A stretch of 64,000 nt of DNA. Origin: Calditrichota bacterium (GTDB lineage Bacteria; Zhuqueibacterota; Zhuqueibacteria; Zhuqueibacterales; Geothermadaptataceae). This document shows positions 8,680 through 17,083 of the stretch, one piece after another (the first letter of the stretch is position 1; each line of letters begins with the position of its first letter). The stretch covers positions 310,001 through 374,000 of the forward strand of contig QQUE01000007.1 in NCBI GenBank assembly GCA_008501765.1, given 5' to 3'. The position numbers and the translations under genes are program-made. The notes beneath the pieces are model-generated. The model was not told where the DNA came from. It saw nothing but the letters and a program-made list of their open reading frames with translations, and did not search any database.

Positions 8680-9594
8680 TTATTCATGTTTATTTTCTAT
8701 TTCAGATTTTAACTGCTCAATTCCACTACGAGCGTCAAGCATTTGTATCCCAAGTTCCTTTTTTGCTTTTTTTAATAAAAATCCTGAGTTCAGTGGTCGA
8801 TTGGCAGCCTGGCCGAGATCGGCAGTTTTAATACGTTCGATCAGATTGGGATCAAGTTGATAAACATCTGCAACCATTTTGGCAAAATGGTAGCGGTCAA
8901 TAATTTCGCTGCCGGATAAATGGAATACATCGTTAATGCTGGATACGGCTAATTTTATCAGCGCGGAAGCCAGATCGCTGGCCAGGGTTGGATTGCCGAT
9001 TTGATCGTCAACGATGCGAATCTTGTTTTTATTACGCAACTGTTCAACTATCCATGTTACGAAGTTCAAGCGTGCACCGGGCGCAAATCCATACAAAACC
9101 ATCGTTCTCCCGATTGCCCAATTGGCCCCGGAAGTTGTCAATTCATTTTCTCCGGCCAATTTGGATTTGCCGTAATATCCCAAGGGATCTGGTTTGATAT
9201 CTTCACTATACGGTCCACTATTGCCATCAAAAATATAATCCGTAGAAACATGAATTAACCGGCTGCCGCTAAGACGTGCTGCATGCGCAAGCCGCGCCAC
9301 CCCTTCGACATTAATTTTCCAGCACAACTCTTTTTCTGTTTCAGCGCCATCAACATTTGTATAAGCTGCCGCGTTAAATATATATCTTGGATGATGGCTT
9401 TTTATCAGCGCTGTCATCTCTTTTTGATTTGTGATATCCGCTTTGATATATTTAACACCTTGAAGGCACAATTCTTTCTTTATAAATAAATCGAGGGCAA
9501 ATACATCAAATTTGTTTTTCAATTGCTTTATCAAATTATACCCAAGCAATCCATGGGCACCGGTAACGAGAACATTGGCTTTAACTTTATGCAT
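8680..9594 (-). CDS. dTDP-4-dehydrorhamnose reductase-like NAD(P)-dependent oxidoreductase
   Basis: This 304-residue extended SDR has VTGAHGLLGYNLI at the N-terminus, FNAAAYTNVDGAETE, the HVSTDYIFDG strand with catalytic Ser/Thr, and YGKSKLAGE with the Tyr-Lys pair. These match RmlD/RfbD, which makes dTDP-L-rhamnose from the 4-keto intermediate. The other rml genes are not in this window, so related sugar-nucleotide reductases remain possible. It overlaps the PfkB kinase gene by 8 bases and precedes the polyprenol-P mannose synthase gene, fitting the surface-glycan block. Confidence 0.83.
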   Translation of the reverse strand: MHKVKANVLVTGAHGLLGYNLIKQLKNKFDVFALDLFIKKELCLQGVKYIKADITNQKEMTALIKSHHPRYIFNAAAYTNVDGAETEKELCWKINVEGVARLAHAARLSGSRLIHVSTDYIFDGNSGPYSEDIKPDPLGYYGKSKLAGENELTTSGANWAIGRTMVLYGFAPGARLNFVTWIVEQLRNKNKIRIVDDQIGNPTLASDLASALIKLAVSSINDVFHLSGSEIIDRYHFAKMVADVYQLDPNLIERIKTADLGQAANRPLNSGFLLKKAKKELGIQMLDARSGIEQLKSEIENKHE

Positions 9595-10519
9595 AGGGTT
9601 GAATTTTCTCCTCGAAATTTTTCCTGGTGACTGAGCCTAAAAATGTTGTATTTAGCGAGGCAATATGCACAGCTTTTTTTACGGATTCCCAAAAATTGGT
9701 TGATCGCAGAAACTGCAAAAGAAAAACAGAACCAAATGTATCGCCACAGCCAATAATATCGATAACTTGCCCTGGAAGGTTTGCGGGGCTGATTAATTGC
9801 AGATTTATTGAATCATCTTCACTTTTCACCCCGGCCAGAACGCCTTTACTCCCCAGTGTTATAAAAATTCCACGCGGCCCAAACTGAAAAAGACGGTGTA
9901 TGAATTCATTCATTTTACGCAGATTGTTTTGAATTTCAGAACCAAACAGGATAGCTGCTTCATTTTCGTTCATCTGAACATAATCGACATATTTAAACCA
10001 CTCCTGCCAATTGGAAGGTCGCCGCGGAAATCGTTTCCCGGATTCATCCCGCGCCAGTGCAAGCGTATGAAAATCAAAATAAATGAGTGATTCTGAGTTT
10101 TGGCGAAATTGTTTTAAAGTATTCAGCGTGATATCTTCACCGGAGACCATGTTAAAAAGAACAGCTGAGAATAGTTTAAGTTGTTCAATTATTTCTGGAT
10201 CAACCGGAGGCATCAAAGCAGTGGATGTCTCTTCCCGTTCGGTTTCGCTCACATAATTTAAGGTCACGGCTGTATTGATATTTGGGAGTACAGTAAGAAA
10301 ACGCACATCGACCCGTGGAAGATTTTTCAACGCTGCTTTCAGAACAGGTTCAAAATCGCGACCAATGTTTGCAACAGGGAATAGCTTGAATTCATCCTGT
10401 GCCAGAAATGCAGCTGCGGCTAATCCATGAAAAAGGCCACCAATACTCTGTTTGTTTTTTCCCTGCAGCGGAACGATTTCATCGCGGATAAAAGTGCCAA
10501 CGAATGCTATTTTTTTCAT
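9587..10519 (-). CDS. PfkB-family carbohydrate/nucleoside kinase
   Basis: The 310-residue ribokinase-like protein has an N-terminal SIGGLFHGLAAAAFLAQ segment (the sugar-binding GG region) and the C-terminal anion-hole/catalytic-base motif DIIGCGDTFGSVFL, in which the usual GAGD reads GCGD. ITLGSKGVLAG is the conserved strand before the ATP site. The substrate could be ribose, fructose, adenosine or a heptose; nothing in the sequence decides it. It is translated ahead of the RmlD-like gene with an 8-base overlap, so a role in activated-sugar supply is possible but unproven. Confidence 0.82.
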   Translation of the reverse strand: MKKIAFVGTFIRDEIVPLQGKNKQSIGGLFHGLAAAAFLAQDEFKLFPVANIGRDFEPVLKAALKNLPRVDVRFLTVLPNINTAVTLNYVSETEREETSTALMPPVDPEIIEQLKLFSAVLFNMVSGEDITLNTLKQFRQNSESLIYFDFHTLALARDESGKRFPRRPSNWQEWFKYVDYVQMNENEAAILFGSEIQNNLRKMNEFIHRLFQFGPRGIFITLGSKGVLAGVKSEDDSINLQLISPANLPGQVIDIIGCGDTFGSVFLLQFLRSTNFWESVKKAVHIASLNTTFLGSVTRKNFEEKIQPYA

Positions 10520-10572
10520 AGGCCGGATGTTCTGTCGAATGCAATCTGAAACAGATAAACTGAAGCAGTCAA

Positions 10573-11031
10573 TTATAATCTTGCACCGTTTTTTCTGAAT
10601 TCGGTGAGTTTTTTTTCTAATTTTTCCGAGCCGAGAGAAAGCATCTCTGCGATAAAAATCGCCGCGTTTGCTGCGCCCGCGGAACCAATCGCCATTGTTG
10701 CGACGGGGACTCCTGTCGGCATTTGCACTGTTGAATAAAGTGCATCAACACCCTGAAGTGCCGATCCCGGCATCGGCACGCCAATGACAGGCAGTGTAGT
10801 ATGAGCTGCTACAACACCTGCCAAATGAGCTGCCATTCCAGCAGCTGCCACGATGGCCACATAACCTTCCCCCCTGGCCTTGGTGCTGAATTCAGCCACT
10901 TGTGCAGGGTTCCGGTGTGCTGATAGTATCAGGAGTTCATTTTCGATACCAAAATAATCCAAATACTTCTGACAATTTTTAATATTATCTTTATCACTTT
11001 TACTGCCAATCAAAATGGCGACTTTTGACAT
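10573..11031 (-). CDS. purE: N5-carboxyaminoimidazole ribonucleotide mutase
   Basis: PurE interconverts N5-CAIR and CAIR in purine biosynthesis. The protein shows VAILIGSKSDKDNIKN, LSAHRNPAQV with the catalytic His, and AAAGMAAHLAGVVAA-HTTLPVIGVPMP, all canonical for class I PurE. I choose ATG 11031, which has AAGGA 8 bases upstream and gives 152 residues; a TTG further upstream at 11046 is in frame but less likely. It lies between the DUF4837 lipoprotein gene and the PfkB kinase gene, with purK not nearby. Confidence 0.95.
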   Translation of the reverse strand: MSKVAILIGSKSDKDNIKNCQKYLDYFGIENELLILSAHRNPAQVAEFSTKARGEGYVAIVAAAGMAAHLAGVVAAHTTLPVIGVPMPGSALQGVDALYSTVQMPTGVPVATMAIGSAGAANAAIFIAEMLSLGSEKLEKKLTEFRKNGARL

Positions 11032-11061
11032 AATTCTATCCTTCAAGTCTATCGGGTTTGT

Positions 11062-12111
11062 TTAATTGCTTTTTACCTTTAATTTTTCTTGTTGTAAATC
11101 TTCCCGGGTTCGAAAAGTGCGGGCAATGGCTTCCAGTTGATTGAGATAGGCAAGTTTATTATTTCGCGACGGGGCATATATCGCTATATCAATGATGTAG
11201 GCTCTTTGGGTATTTTCATCATAAAAAACAAATGCTTTCATGGCACCACCAGCTACCTTTTCCTTATTCTCCCACAATCCCTCAAATTGCAGCGCCCAAC
11301 GCCCGTTAATTTCTGTTTCACTGAATTTATACAGCGTGTCGACAACCACATCATTTTCATAATGCAAGCGGCCAATTTCAGCACGTTTTTTTAAAAACCA
11401 CTTTTTATCAAGGATGATTGTCGGGTCTTCGGTTTTTACCCAGTGGACATAGATCCAGCGTTCGGGATTAATTCTCCGGAAATGAACGAAGTTGTTTTGT
11501 GGTATATCCTGAAAAAAGTGATAATCGTGGGGAATTCGCACCCGCCAGCCATAGTTTTTCATGAGTGAATCTGCGAATTCTTTCTGCTCATAGCGTGAGT
11601 AAATTATCTCCGAGGTCCGGGCGATTAAATTGTTGTGCATTAAAGAGTACAAATAGTTCTTGTTTCCTGTGATATTATCAATTAATTGTTCTGCCGATTC
11701 TCCGGCAAAAACAAGTAAGAGTTGTTTTTCAGCCCAGGGATTTTGTTTTCGAAAAACATAGCCTTCACCCTGCCGAACCTTGTCGAGCAATTCCGGATTT
11801 AGCATTTGTTTAACTTGATTTGAAGTTATATCGGTACCGGCGAGAAGCCCGATCATAATAACATTATGTTGGATGCTGGCGCGGGATAATTCTTTGCCAG
11901 GCATGTAAGTAAGCTGGAAACGTTTTTCAGGCCAGGGCGTTCGTACTTCCCTTTCATAAACATTGGCGAGATGTGGTTGTAAAACATTATAAAGCGCACT
12001 GTCAGCGACGACTATAATTCTGTTTTCCTGGCCTTTGGCGGTTTTCTTTGTTGCGCATCCAGAGCTGAATCCAAAACCAATCAGGGCCAATAGGATTAAA
12101 AATTTTTCCAT
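11062..12111 (-). CDS. DUF4837 family lipoprotein
   Basis: This 349-residue protein starts with a lipoprotein signal peptide (EKFLILLALIGFGFSSGC, Cys at residue 19), so it should be lipid-anchored in the envelope. The mature part resembles DUF4837 proteins, which are characteristic of Bacteroidetes and relatives: NRIIVVADSALYNVLQP, TPWPEKRFQLTYM, and a C-terminal GRWALQFEGLWENKEKVAGGA region with INPERWIYVHW. The function of the family is unknown. It is upstream of purE by 30 bases. Recognition is from memory of the family's general features, so a profile search would be needed to confirm the number. Confidence 0.75.
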   Translation of the reverse strand: MEKFLILLALIGFGFSSGCATKKTAKGQENRIIVVADSALYNVLQPHLANVYEREVRTPWPEKRFQLTYMPGKELSRASIQHNVIMIGLLAGTDITSNQVKQMLNPELLDKVRQGEGYVFRKQNPWAEKQLLLVFAGESAEQLIDNITGNKNYLYSLMHNNLIARTSEIIYSRYEQKEFADSLMKNYGWRVRIPHDYHFFQDIPQNNFVHFRRINPERWIYVHWVKTEDPTIILDKKWFLKKRAEIGRLHYENDVVVDTLYKFSETEINGRWALQFEGLWENKEKVAGGAMKAFVFYDENTQRAYIIDIAIYAPSRNNKLAYLNQLEAIARTFRTREDLQQEKLKVKSN

Positions 12112-12217
12112 TTATTTGCCTTTCCTCGTTGTTCTTTCTAAAAACTTACCGTCAGTTCTTAGTTCAATACACCCTAACAAACAAGGTTTCACTTTCAATT
12201 TTAAATCAGAGGAATAT

Positions 12218-13177
12218 CTAAGTTTTACGCCAAATAGTGAGCAATGTCGCACCGCGGCTTTGTTCCAACAAAGGTGAAAATAAGCCTGCCATTATCGAAA
12301 CAAAGCCAATTATCGCAGCGCGTAAAAAATGGAACAATCTCCCAACCACGGATGTTCCATAGCGTGTTTCGATAAGCTGTTCACTCATCACAACGTTAAA
12401 TAATGAATCGAGGAACAAGTTTGACTTTTTCACCAGTTGAAAATTATGCAATTCAAGAAACTTCTGCAAGCTTTTAAGGTGAAAATGATTTACATGCCGC
12501 GGCGTATCGTACGCGATCCAGTTTTGTTTATAAAATTTGGCATCGAAACTTGCGCAGTTGGGCACAGCCAAAACAAGCAATCCATCTGCAGAAAGCACCC
12601 TGGAAATCTTTTTTATTTCATCCTGTGGGCTATAAATATGCTCCATTACATGCCACATTGTAATTACATTCACCGTTTCGAAATCCGTCGGTAAATCGTC
12701 CAAAGTGCCTGTTGTTATCGACAGGTTATTTTGGTCGCGCCCGAAAGCGGCTGCATCCGGGTCTCTTTCAACACCATGTACCTGCCAGTCAGCCGATTGC
12801 ATTTCCCGTAAAAACTCCCCGGTGCCGCACCCAATATCTAAAATTCTGTTCCGTTCAGTTGCAAATTTCTCAATCATCGTCCGTTTATTACGATTGTTGA
12901 AAATACGCAGTTTAACATAAATTTTATCTGTGATCGATAGTTTGGCTTGTGTAGAAATATGGGGTGAATACGCAGCATTTTCATAGTATTTTCCGCTTTG
13001 CGATTCCACAGGCCGCGGATTGAGATAAATATGTTTACAGTCGCTGCATTGAACAAGATTGTAGAAATCGCCAATTCCCAAATCAAATCTGTCCGGTGTT
13101 TTTAAATATAATCCACTTTGTTCGCAATCACAGAGCGGACAATTGGTAAATTCAAAATTCTTCATATTTTTAGTCAC
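12218..13177 (-). CDS. Class I SAM-dependent methyltransferase with N-terminal zinc-binding motif
   Basis: The protein begins with a zinc-knuckle-like region (CPLCDCEQS, then QCSDCKHIYLNPRP, Cys pairs near residues 14-17 and 44-47). A methyltransferase core follows, with the SAM motif RILDIGCGTGEFL and the HVMEHIYSPQDEI segment typical of the Methyltransf_11/23 group. Such proteins often modify sugars or lipids in polysaccharide clusters. The 5' end is uncertain: a GTG at 13177 overlaps the upstream GT2 gene by 8 bases, and an ATG at 13165 is also possible. A hydrophobic C-terminal stretch (about 275-300) could associate with the membrane. It is in the same run as glycosyltransferases. Confidence 0.82.
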   Translation of the reverse strand: MTKNMKNFEFTNCPLCDCEQSGLYLKTPDRFDLGIGDFYNLVQCSDCKHIYLNPRPVESQSGKYYENAAYSPHISTQAKLSITDKIYVKLRIFNNRNKRTMIEKFATERNRILDIGCGTGEFLREMQSADWQVHGVERDPDAAAFGRDQNNLSITTGTLDDLPTDFETVNVITMWHVMEHIYSPQDEIKKISRVLSADGLLVLAVPNCASFDAKFYKQNWIAYDTPRHVNHFHLKSLQKFLELHNFQLVKKSNLFLDSLFNVVMSEQLIETRYGTSVVGRLFHFLRAAIIGFVSIMAGLFSPLLEQSRGATLLTIWRKT

Positions 13178-14210
13178 AATTTAAACTCGAATAGGTCTTT
13201 TTACCTCTTCCAAAATAATGCCAGACAACGCTACTTTTAAACATCTTTTGTCTGATTGTTTTATCGCTGACCTGCCGAATCTTTTGCACGGATTTTCGTT
13301 TCTGAATTATTTTTCGTAGCTTGAAAGTCACAGCAATTAGCGCTTTCAATATAGCCATAGCTTGTTTGATATCCAATTTTGCGAGAGCAAATAAAATCGC
13401 TAAAAATTCAAAGACAATTCTTGGTGGGAAATACAAAACCAAACTCAAAGTACCGTAGTTTTTCAGCAGCATTTCGAGATTATTGCGGTGATTGAGAAAT
13501 ACTTTTCGCGGTGATTCTTGTGCCAAAGTCGAACCGGCGCTATGTTTTACGACCGAACCTGGAACAGAACCAATCTTAAAACCGGCCAAATGAAACCGCC
13601 AATCGAGATCAATTTCCTCCATGTGAGCAAAAAAATCAGAATCAAACATGCCTGTTATTTCGACAGCATCGCGCTTTACTAATGTACAGGTTCCACTGGC
13701 CCAAAAAAGTTCGCTGGTTGTGTCGTATTGATTTTCGTCTTTTTCAATCGTAAAAAAAATTCGGCCACGACTGAATGGGAATCCAAAAACATCCATTTTA
13801 CCGCCCGCAGCCCCGGCATAATCAAACCAGCCATCCCGGTCAATAGAAACAATTTTGGGTTGCAATGCAGCGTAATTCGGGTGTGTTAGAGCAAATTTCA
13901 TGAGCTCGGAGAGCCAACCGGCCGTCACCATCGCATCGTTGTTCAACAGCAACAACCAGGAACCTTCTGCCGCTTCCATGCCTAAATTACACCCCCCCGC
14001 ATAACCCAAATTTTCTTCAGATCGAATTACTTTAATTTGCGGGAACGCTTCTTTTGCGATCTGAACACTCTCATCAAAGGAAGCATTATCAACCAGCAAA
14101 ATTTCATGGGGATAATCCGTATGATCGGCGAGGGATTTCAGACAGCGCATGAGAATCGCCTCGCCGTTATAGTGGGGAATAATTATACTTACGAGTAAGT
14201 TTTCTGGCAT
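13170..14210 (-). CDS. Glycosyltransferase family 2
   Basis: This 346-residue protein has an N-terminal GT2 domain with VSIIIPHYNGEAILMRCL, VDNASFDESV and the DXD-like NNDA in LLLLNNDAMVTAGW. It also has the rhamnosyltransferase-type SGTCTLVKRDA and HMEEIDLDWRFHLAG, which correspond to the acceptor/base region. It resembles the N-terminal part of the large GT2 fusion at 5.8-7.9 kb but lacks the extra membrane and transferase domains. A basic C-terminal tail with a hydrophobic segment near 250-275 may bind the membrane. The donor sugar is unknown. It ends 8 bases inside the methyltransferase gene. Confidence 0.86.
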   Translation of the reverse strand: MPENLLVSIIIPHYNGEAILMRCLKSLADHTDYPHEILLVDNASFDESVQIAKEAFPQIKVIRSEENLGYAGGCNLGMEAAEGSWLLLLNNDAMVTAGWLSELMKFALTHPNYAALQPKIVSIDRDGWFDYAGAAGGKMDVFGFPFSRGRIFFTIEKDENQYDTTSELFWASGTCTLVKRDAVEITGMFDSDFFAHMEEIDLDWRFHLAGFKIGSVPGSVVKHSAGSTLAQESPRKVFLNHRNNLEMLLKNYGTLSLVLYFPPRIVFEFLAILFALAKLDIKQAMAILKALIAVTFKLRKIIQKRKSVQKIRQVSDKTIRQKMFKSSVVWHYFGRGKKTYSSLNCD

Positions 14211-14225
14211 GCACTTTATTCCGGG

Positions 14226-16955
14226 TTACTGCTCTCTCGTTGCATTTGATGTCGTGTCATTCGGGCTGCTTTGTTGCAATTGACTTTGCAGCATGAGCGC
14301 CGATCTGTTTGTGGCATCAAATTGCAGCCATTCCTGGACGAGTTCATTTCCGTAGTTTATTTGATTGGCCTGGCGGAGCAGATCGATCAAATAGCTGTAA
14401 TAGGCCTGGCGCATTTCCGGGTTCGTTTTGGCGATATCCTTCGCCAGTTTAACCGCGCCGGCATAATCCTGCAATTGCTGGGCATAGAGAAAAATAAAGC
14501 GGGCACGCTCGTTCGGCGGTGTACTGCTATTCCAGGCAATTTTATCAAGGCGCCATTTCAGTTCTTCCGGGCGACCTGCCGCCTGAAACATTTGCCCGAT
14601 CATCAGACTATAGCGGAAATCGTTGGCAGGAATAACTTCCTCAGGAATTACATTTTCCATGTAATCCAGTGTTTTCAATGCATTATCTTTATTTTTCTCG
14701 GTCTCCAACTGGTACTGGGCTAATCGCAAAAATGCCGAGCGGTAATTTCCAAGCAACGCTGTAATATTGTCGTTGTAGAAAACATCGGGATTATCGAGGT
14801 TTCTGTAGGCAAATTTATTGAAAATTCTGTCCGATAGCACTTCCGGATCAATACCGTCTTTTGGTTTGGTGACTGGCAATACCCGGAATGCCAGACCATC
14901 CATGCGTAAATAATTACCAAGCCCTACTTTATTATCCGGCGAAACGGTCACGGCAAAATATACCGGGCGTTCGAATTTATTCTGCGATAAAATATGCAAA
15001 ATCATGATATCCTGCACCCGAATTCCCTGGCCCATCAGCGTCGGCCCGACTTCGAAACGAAGTTCGCGATGGTCATCGGTAATTTCATCGGCATTCATCC
15101 ACTTGGCCAAGGATTCATCCGGTACCTTAATGGCAACAGTCTTCGGCTCAACCCAGGGCATTGGTGCAATGCGTTCCAGCGCTTCATCGCCCAGAGATAT
15201 TGGAACCTTCGGCTCAAAATCCCGCAACTGTTTAATATACCAACCTGTATTCAACAGGCTCAAATTGACGACACGAATATCGCGGCGAATACCCTCGACT
15301 GTCTGCAAATACCACAACGGGAATGTGTCGTTGTCCCCATTGGTGAAAACAATCGCATCCTTTTCACAGCTTTCGAGAATATTTTTTGAATAATCCCAGG
15401 CGACATAATTCCCATCGCGGGAGTGTTCAAAATAATTAAACGCCAGCATATTTACTGGAATTAAAAACAGTAAAATCAGAGAAGTTAAGGCTATAATATT
15501 TTGTCGCTTGGCAGCTTCCATTTTTAATAGATCGCGCACATTTTCCAGCAGTGCCGACGCCCCTATCCCAATCCACAATGCAAATGCAAAAAAAGCGCCT
15601 GTGTAGGCGTAGTCCCTTTCCCTTGGTTGCGGATCAATCTGGTTCAAATAAATGACGATAGCAATTCCAGTCATTATAAAAAGAACCATGACTGCCGACG
15701 CTCGTTTCCAATCCCGCCAAAAATGATGCAACAGGCCAATTAAACCGAGCAGAAACGGCAGCCCGAACAAACCGCGAAACGAAACTGTGTCGGCAATTAA
15801 ACCATCAGCTCCTTTTACCTCTCCTTTGCCGATGTATTGCCAGCCAAAATAACGGACAAACATTTTTTTAATCTGATAGTCCCATAAAAATTTATTGACT
15901 TCAGCGGATGTCGCCGTTCTGGGATTCGCTGTGTACAAATTGGCATTTGGGGATCGTTCCAGACTTGATTTACGATCGAAAATTGACCAGTCTCCATACT
16001 GCTCCCGATTGAGATATTTAACAAATTTTTCCGTGGTGTCGGGTGCATTTTCATCAATTTCCGGGTTCAAGCCAGAGCGAATAAATATCGCACTGTAGGT
16101 TGAATAACCGATCAAAACCAGCAAAAAGGACATCAAGGCGAGAGAAATAATACGTTGCTTGCTCTGAATTGTGTAGCGGATTGCAATAATTAAAATTACC
16201 GGTGCAGCAAAAACAGGCAGAAAACCGACTTCGTTCAATAAAAATGGAATTCCTTTGACAACACCCGGATAAATAGCCACAAAACTTAGCGCAGCGCCGG
16301 CGCCATACAAGAGCACTGATTCAAGGGATATTTGCTTGCTACGTTGAAAATACATAATCATAAAAACGGGTATCAACGCCAGTACATTCAGTAAATGCAC
16401 CCCGATTGCGAGGCCAATTGTGTAAAATATTAACAAGATCCACCGATCGGAGGCCGGCTCTTCGCTGCGCTCCGTCCAGACCAAAATCATCCAAACGACG
16501 ATAGCTGTGAAGAATAATGACGCCGCATAAACTTCTGCTTCAACAGAGTTAAACCATTGGCTGTCGGAAAATGCGAAAGCAAGCGAGCCGATTACGCCAC
16601 TTGCATAATGAATTATTTTTTGTTCAACTGTCTGGGCTTTTCCCTGCCACATTTCGATCAATCGCACGATGATAAGAAATGTAAACATGGCAGCAAATGC
16701 GCTGAGAATCGGAGAAATCATATTGACCCGCAGCCCGATATCGGTTACGAATGGCACCATGGAGAAAATACGGCCGACAAGAATAAAGAGCGGCGAACCT
16801 GGAGGGTGCGGCACCCCAAGCGTATAAGACGTCGCGATAAACTCGCCACAATCCCAAAAAGAAGTTGTTGGAGCCAGTGTTTTGATATATGTAATCAATG
16901 AAACCAAAAATACCAAAGCACCGACTATCGATTTTGGATTTTTAAAACGACTCAA
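14226..16955 (-). CDS. DUF2723 multi-spanning membrane protein (putative GT-C glycosyltransferase)
   Basis: The 909-residue protein opens with a membrane segment and then LAPTTSFWDCGEFIATSYTLGVPHPPGSPL, the diagnostic N-terminal region of DUF2723 proteins. About twelve hydrophobic segments follow to residue 515. The C-terminal 390 residues are soluble, with helical repeats that look TPR-like near 735-880. DUF2723 proteins are related to GT-C protein O-mannosyltransferases, and the conserved acidic residue of the first loop (here in WDCGE) is a candidate catalytic site. The family is common in Bacteroidetes and other FCB lineages. The nearby polyprenol-P mannose synthase gene could supply its donor (inference). 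Confidence 0.85.
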   Translation of the reverse strand: MSRFKNPKSIVGALVFLVSLITYIKTLAPTTSFWDCGEFIATSYTLGVPHPPGSPLFILVGRIFSMVPFVTDIGLRVNMISPILSAFAAMFTFLIIVRLIEMWQGKAQTVEQKIIHYASGVIGSLAFAFSDSQWFNSVEAEVYAASLFFTAIVVWMILVWTERSEEPASDRWILLIFYTIGLAIGVHLLNVLALIPVFMIMYFQRSKQISLESVLLYGAGAALSFVAIYPGVVKGIPFLLNEVGFLPVFAAPVILIIAIRYTIQSKQRIISLALMSFLLVLIGYSTYSAIFIRSGLNPEIDENAPDTTEKFVKYLNREQYGDWSIFDRKSSLERSPNANLYTANPRTATSAEVNKFLWDYQIKKMFVRYFGWQYIGKGEVKGADGLIADTVSFRGLFGLPFLLGLIGLLHHFWRDWKRASAVMVLFIMTGIAIVIYLNQIDPQPRERDYAYTGAFFAFALWIGIGASALLENVRDLLKMEAAKRQNIIALTSLILLFLIPVNMLAFNYFEHSRDGNYVAWDYSKNILESCEKDAIVFTNGDNDTFPLWYLQTVEGIRRDIRVVNLSLLNTGWYIKQLRDFEPKVPISLGDEALERIAPMPWVEPKTVAIKVPDESLAKWMNADEITDDHRELRFEVGPTLMGQGIRVQDIMILHILSQNKFERPVYFAVTVSPDNKVGLGNYLRMDGLAFRVLPVTKPKDGIDPEVLSDRIFNKFAYRNLDNPDVFYNDNITALLGNYRSAFLRLAQYQLETEKNKDNALKTLDYMENVIPEEVIPANDFRYSLMIGQMFQAAGRPEELKWRLDKIAWNSSTPPNERARFIFLYAQQLQDYAGAVKLAKDIAKTNPEMRQAYYSYLIDLLRQANQINYGNELVQEWLQFDATNRSALMLQSQLQQSSPNDTTSNATREQ

Positions 16956-17083
16956 TTTTAGTTTTCCTCCAGGTACATTTTATGGCCCACTTTCCAGATA
17001 CAAAGGAACCCTTTATCATTCAATATTTTGTTTTTACTTGGGTGAGTTAATTCTCAAAATAGAAATAATTCAATTTCATCAAT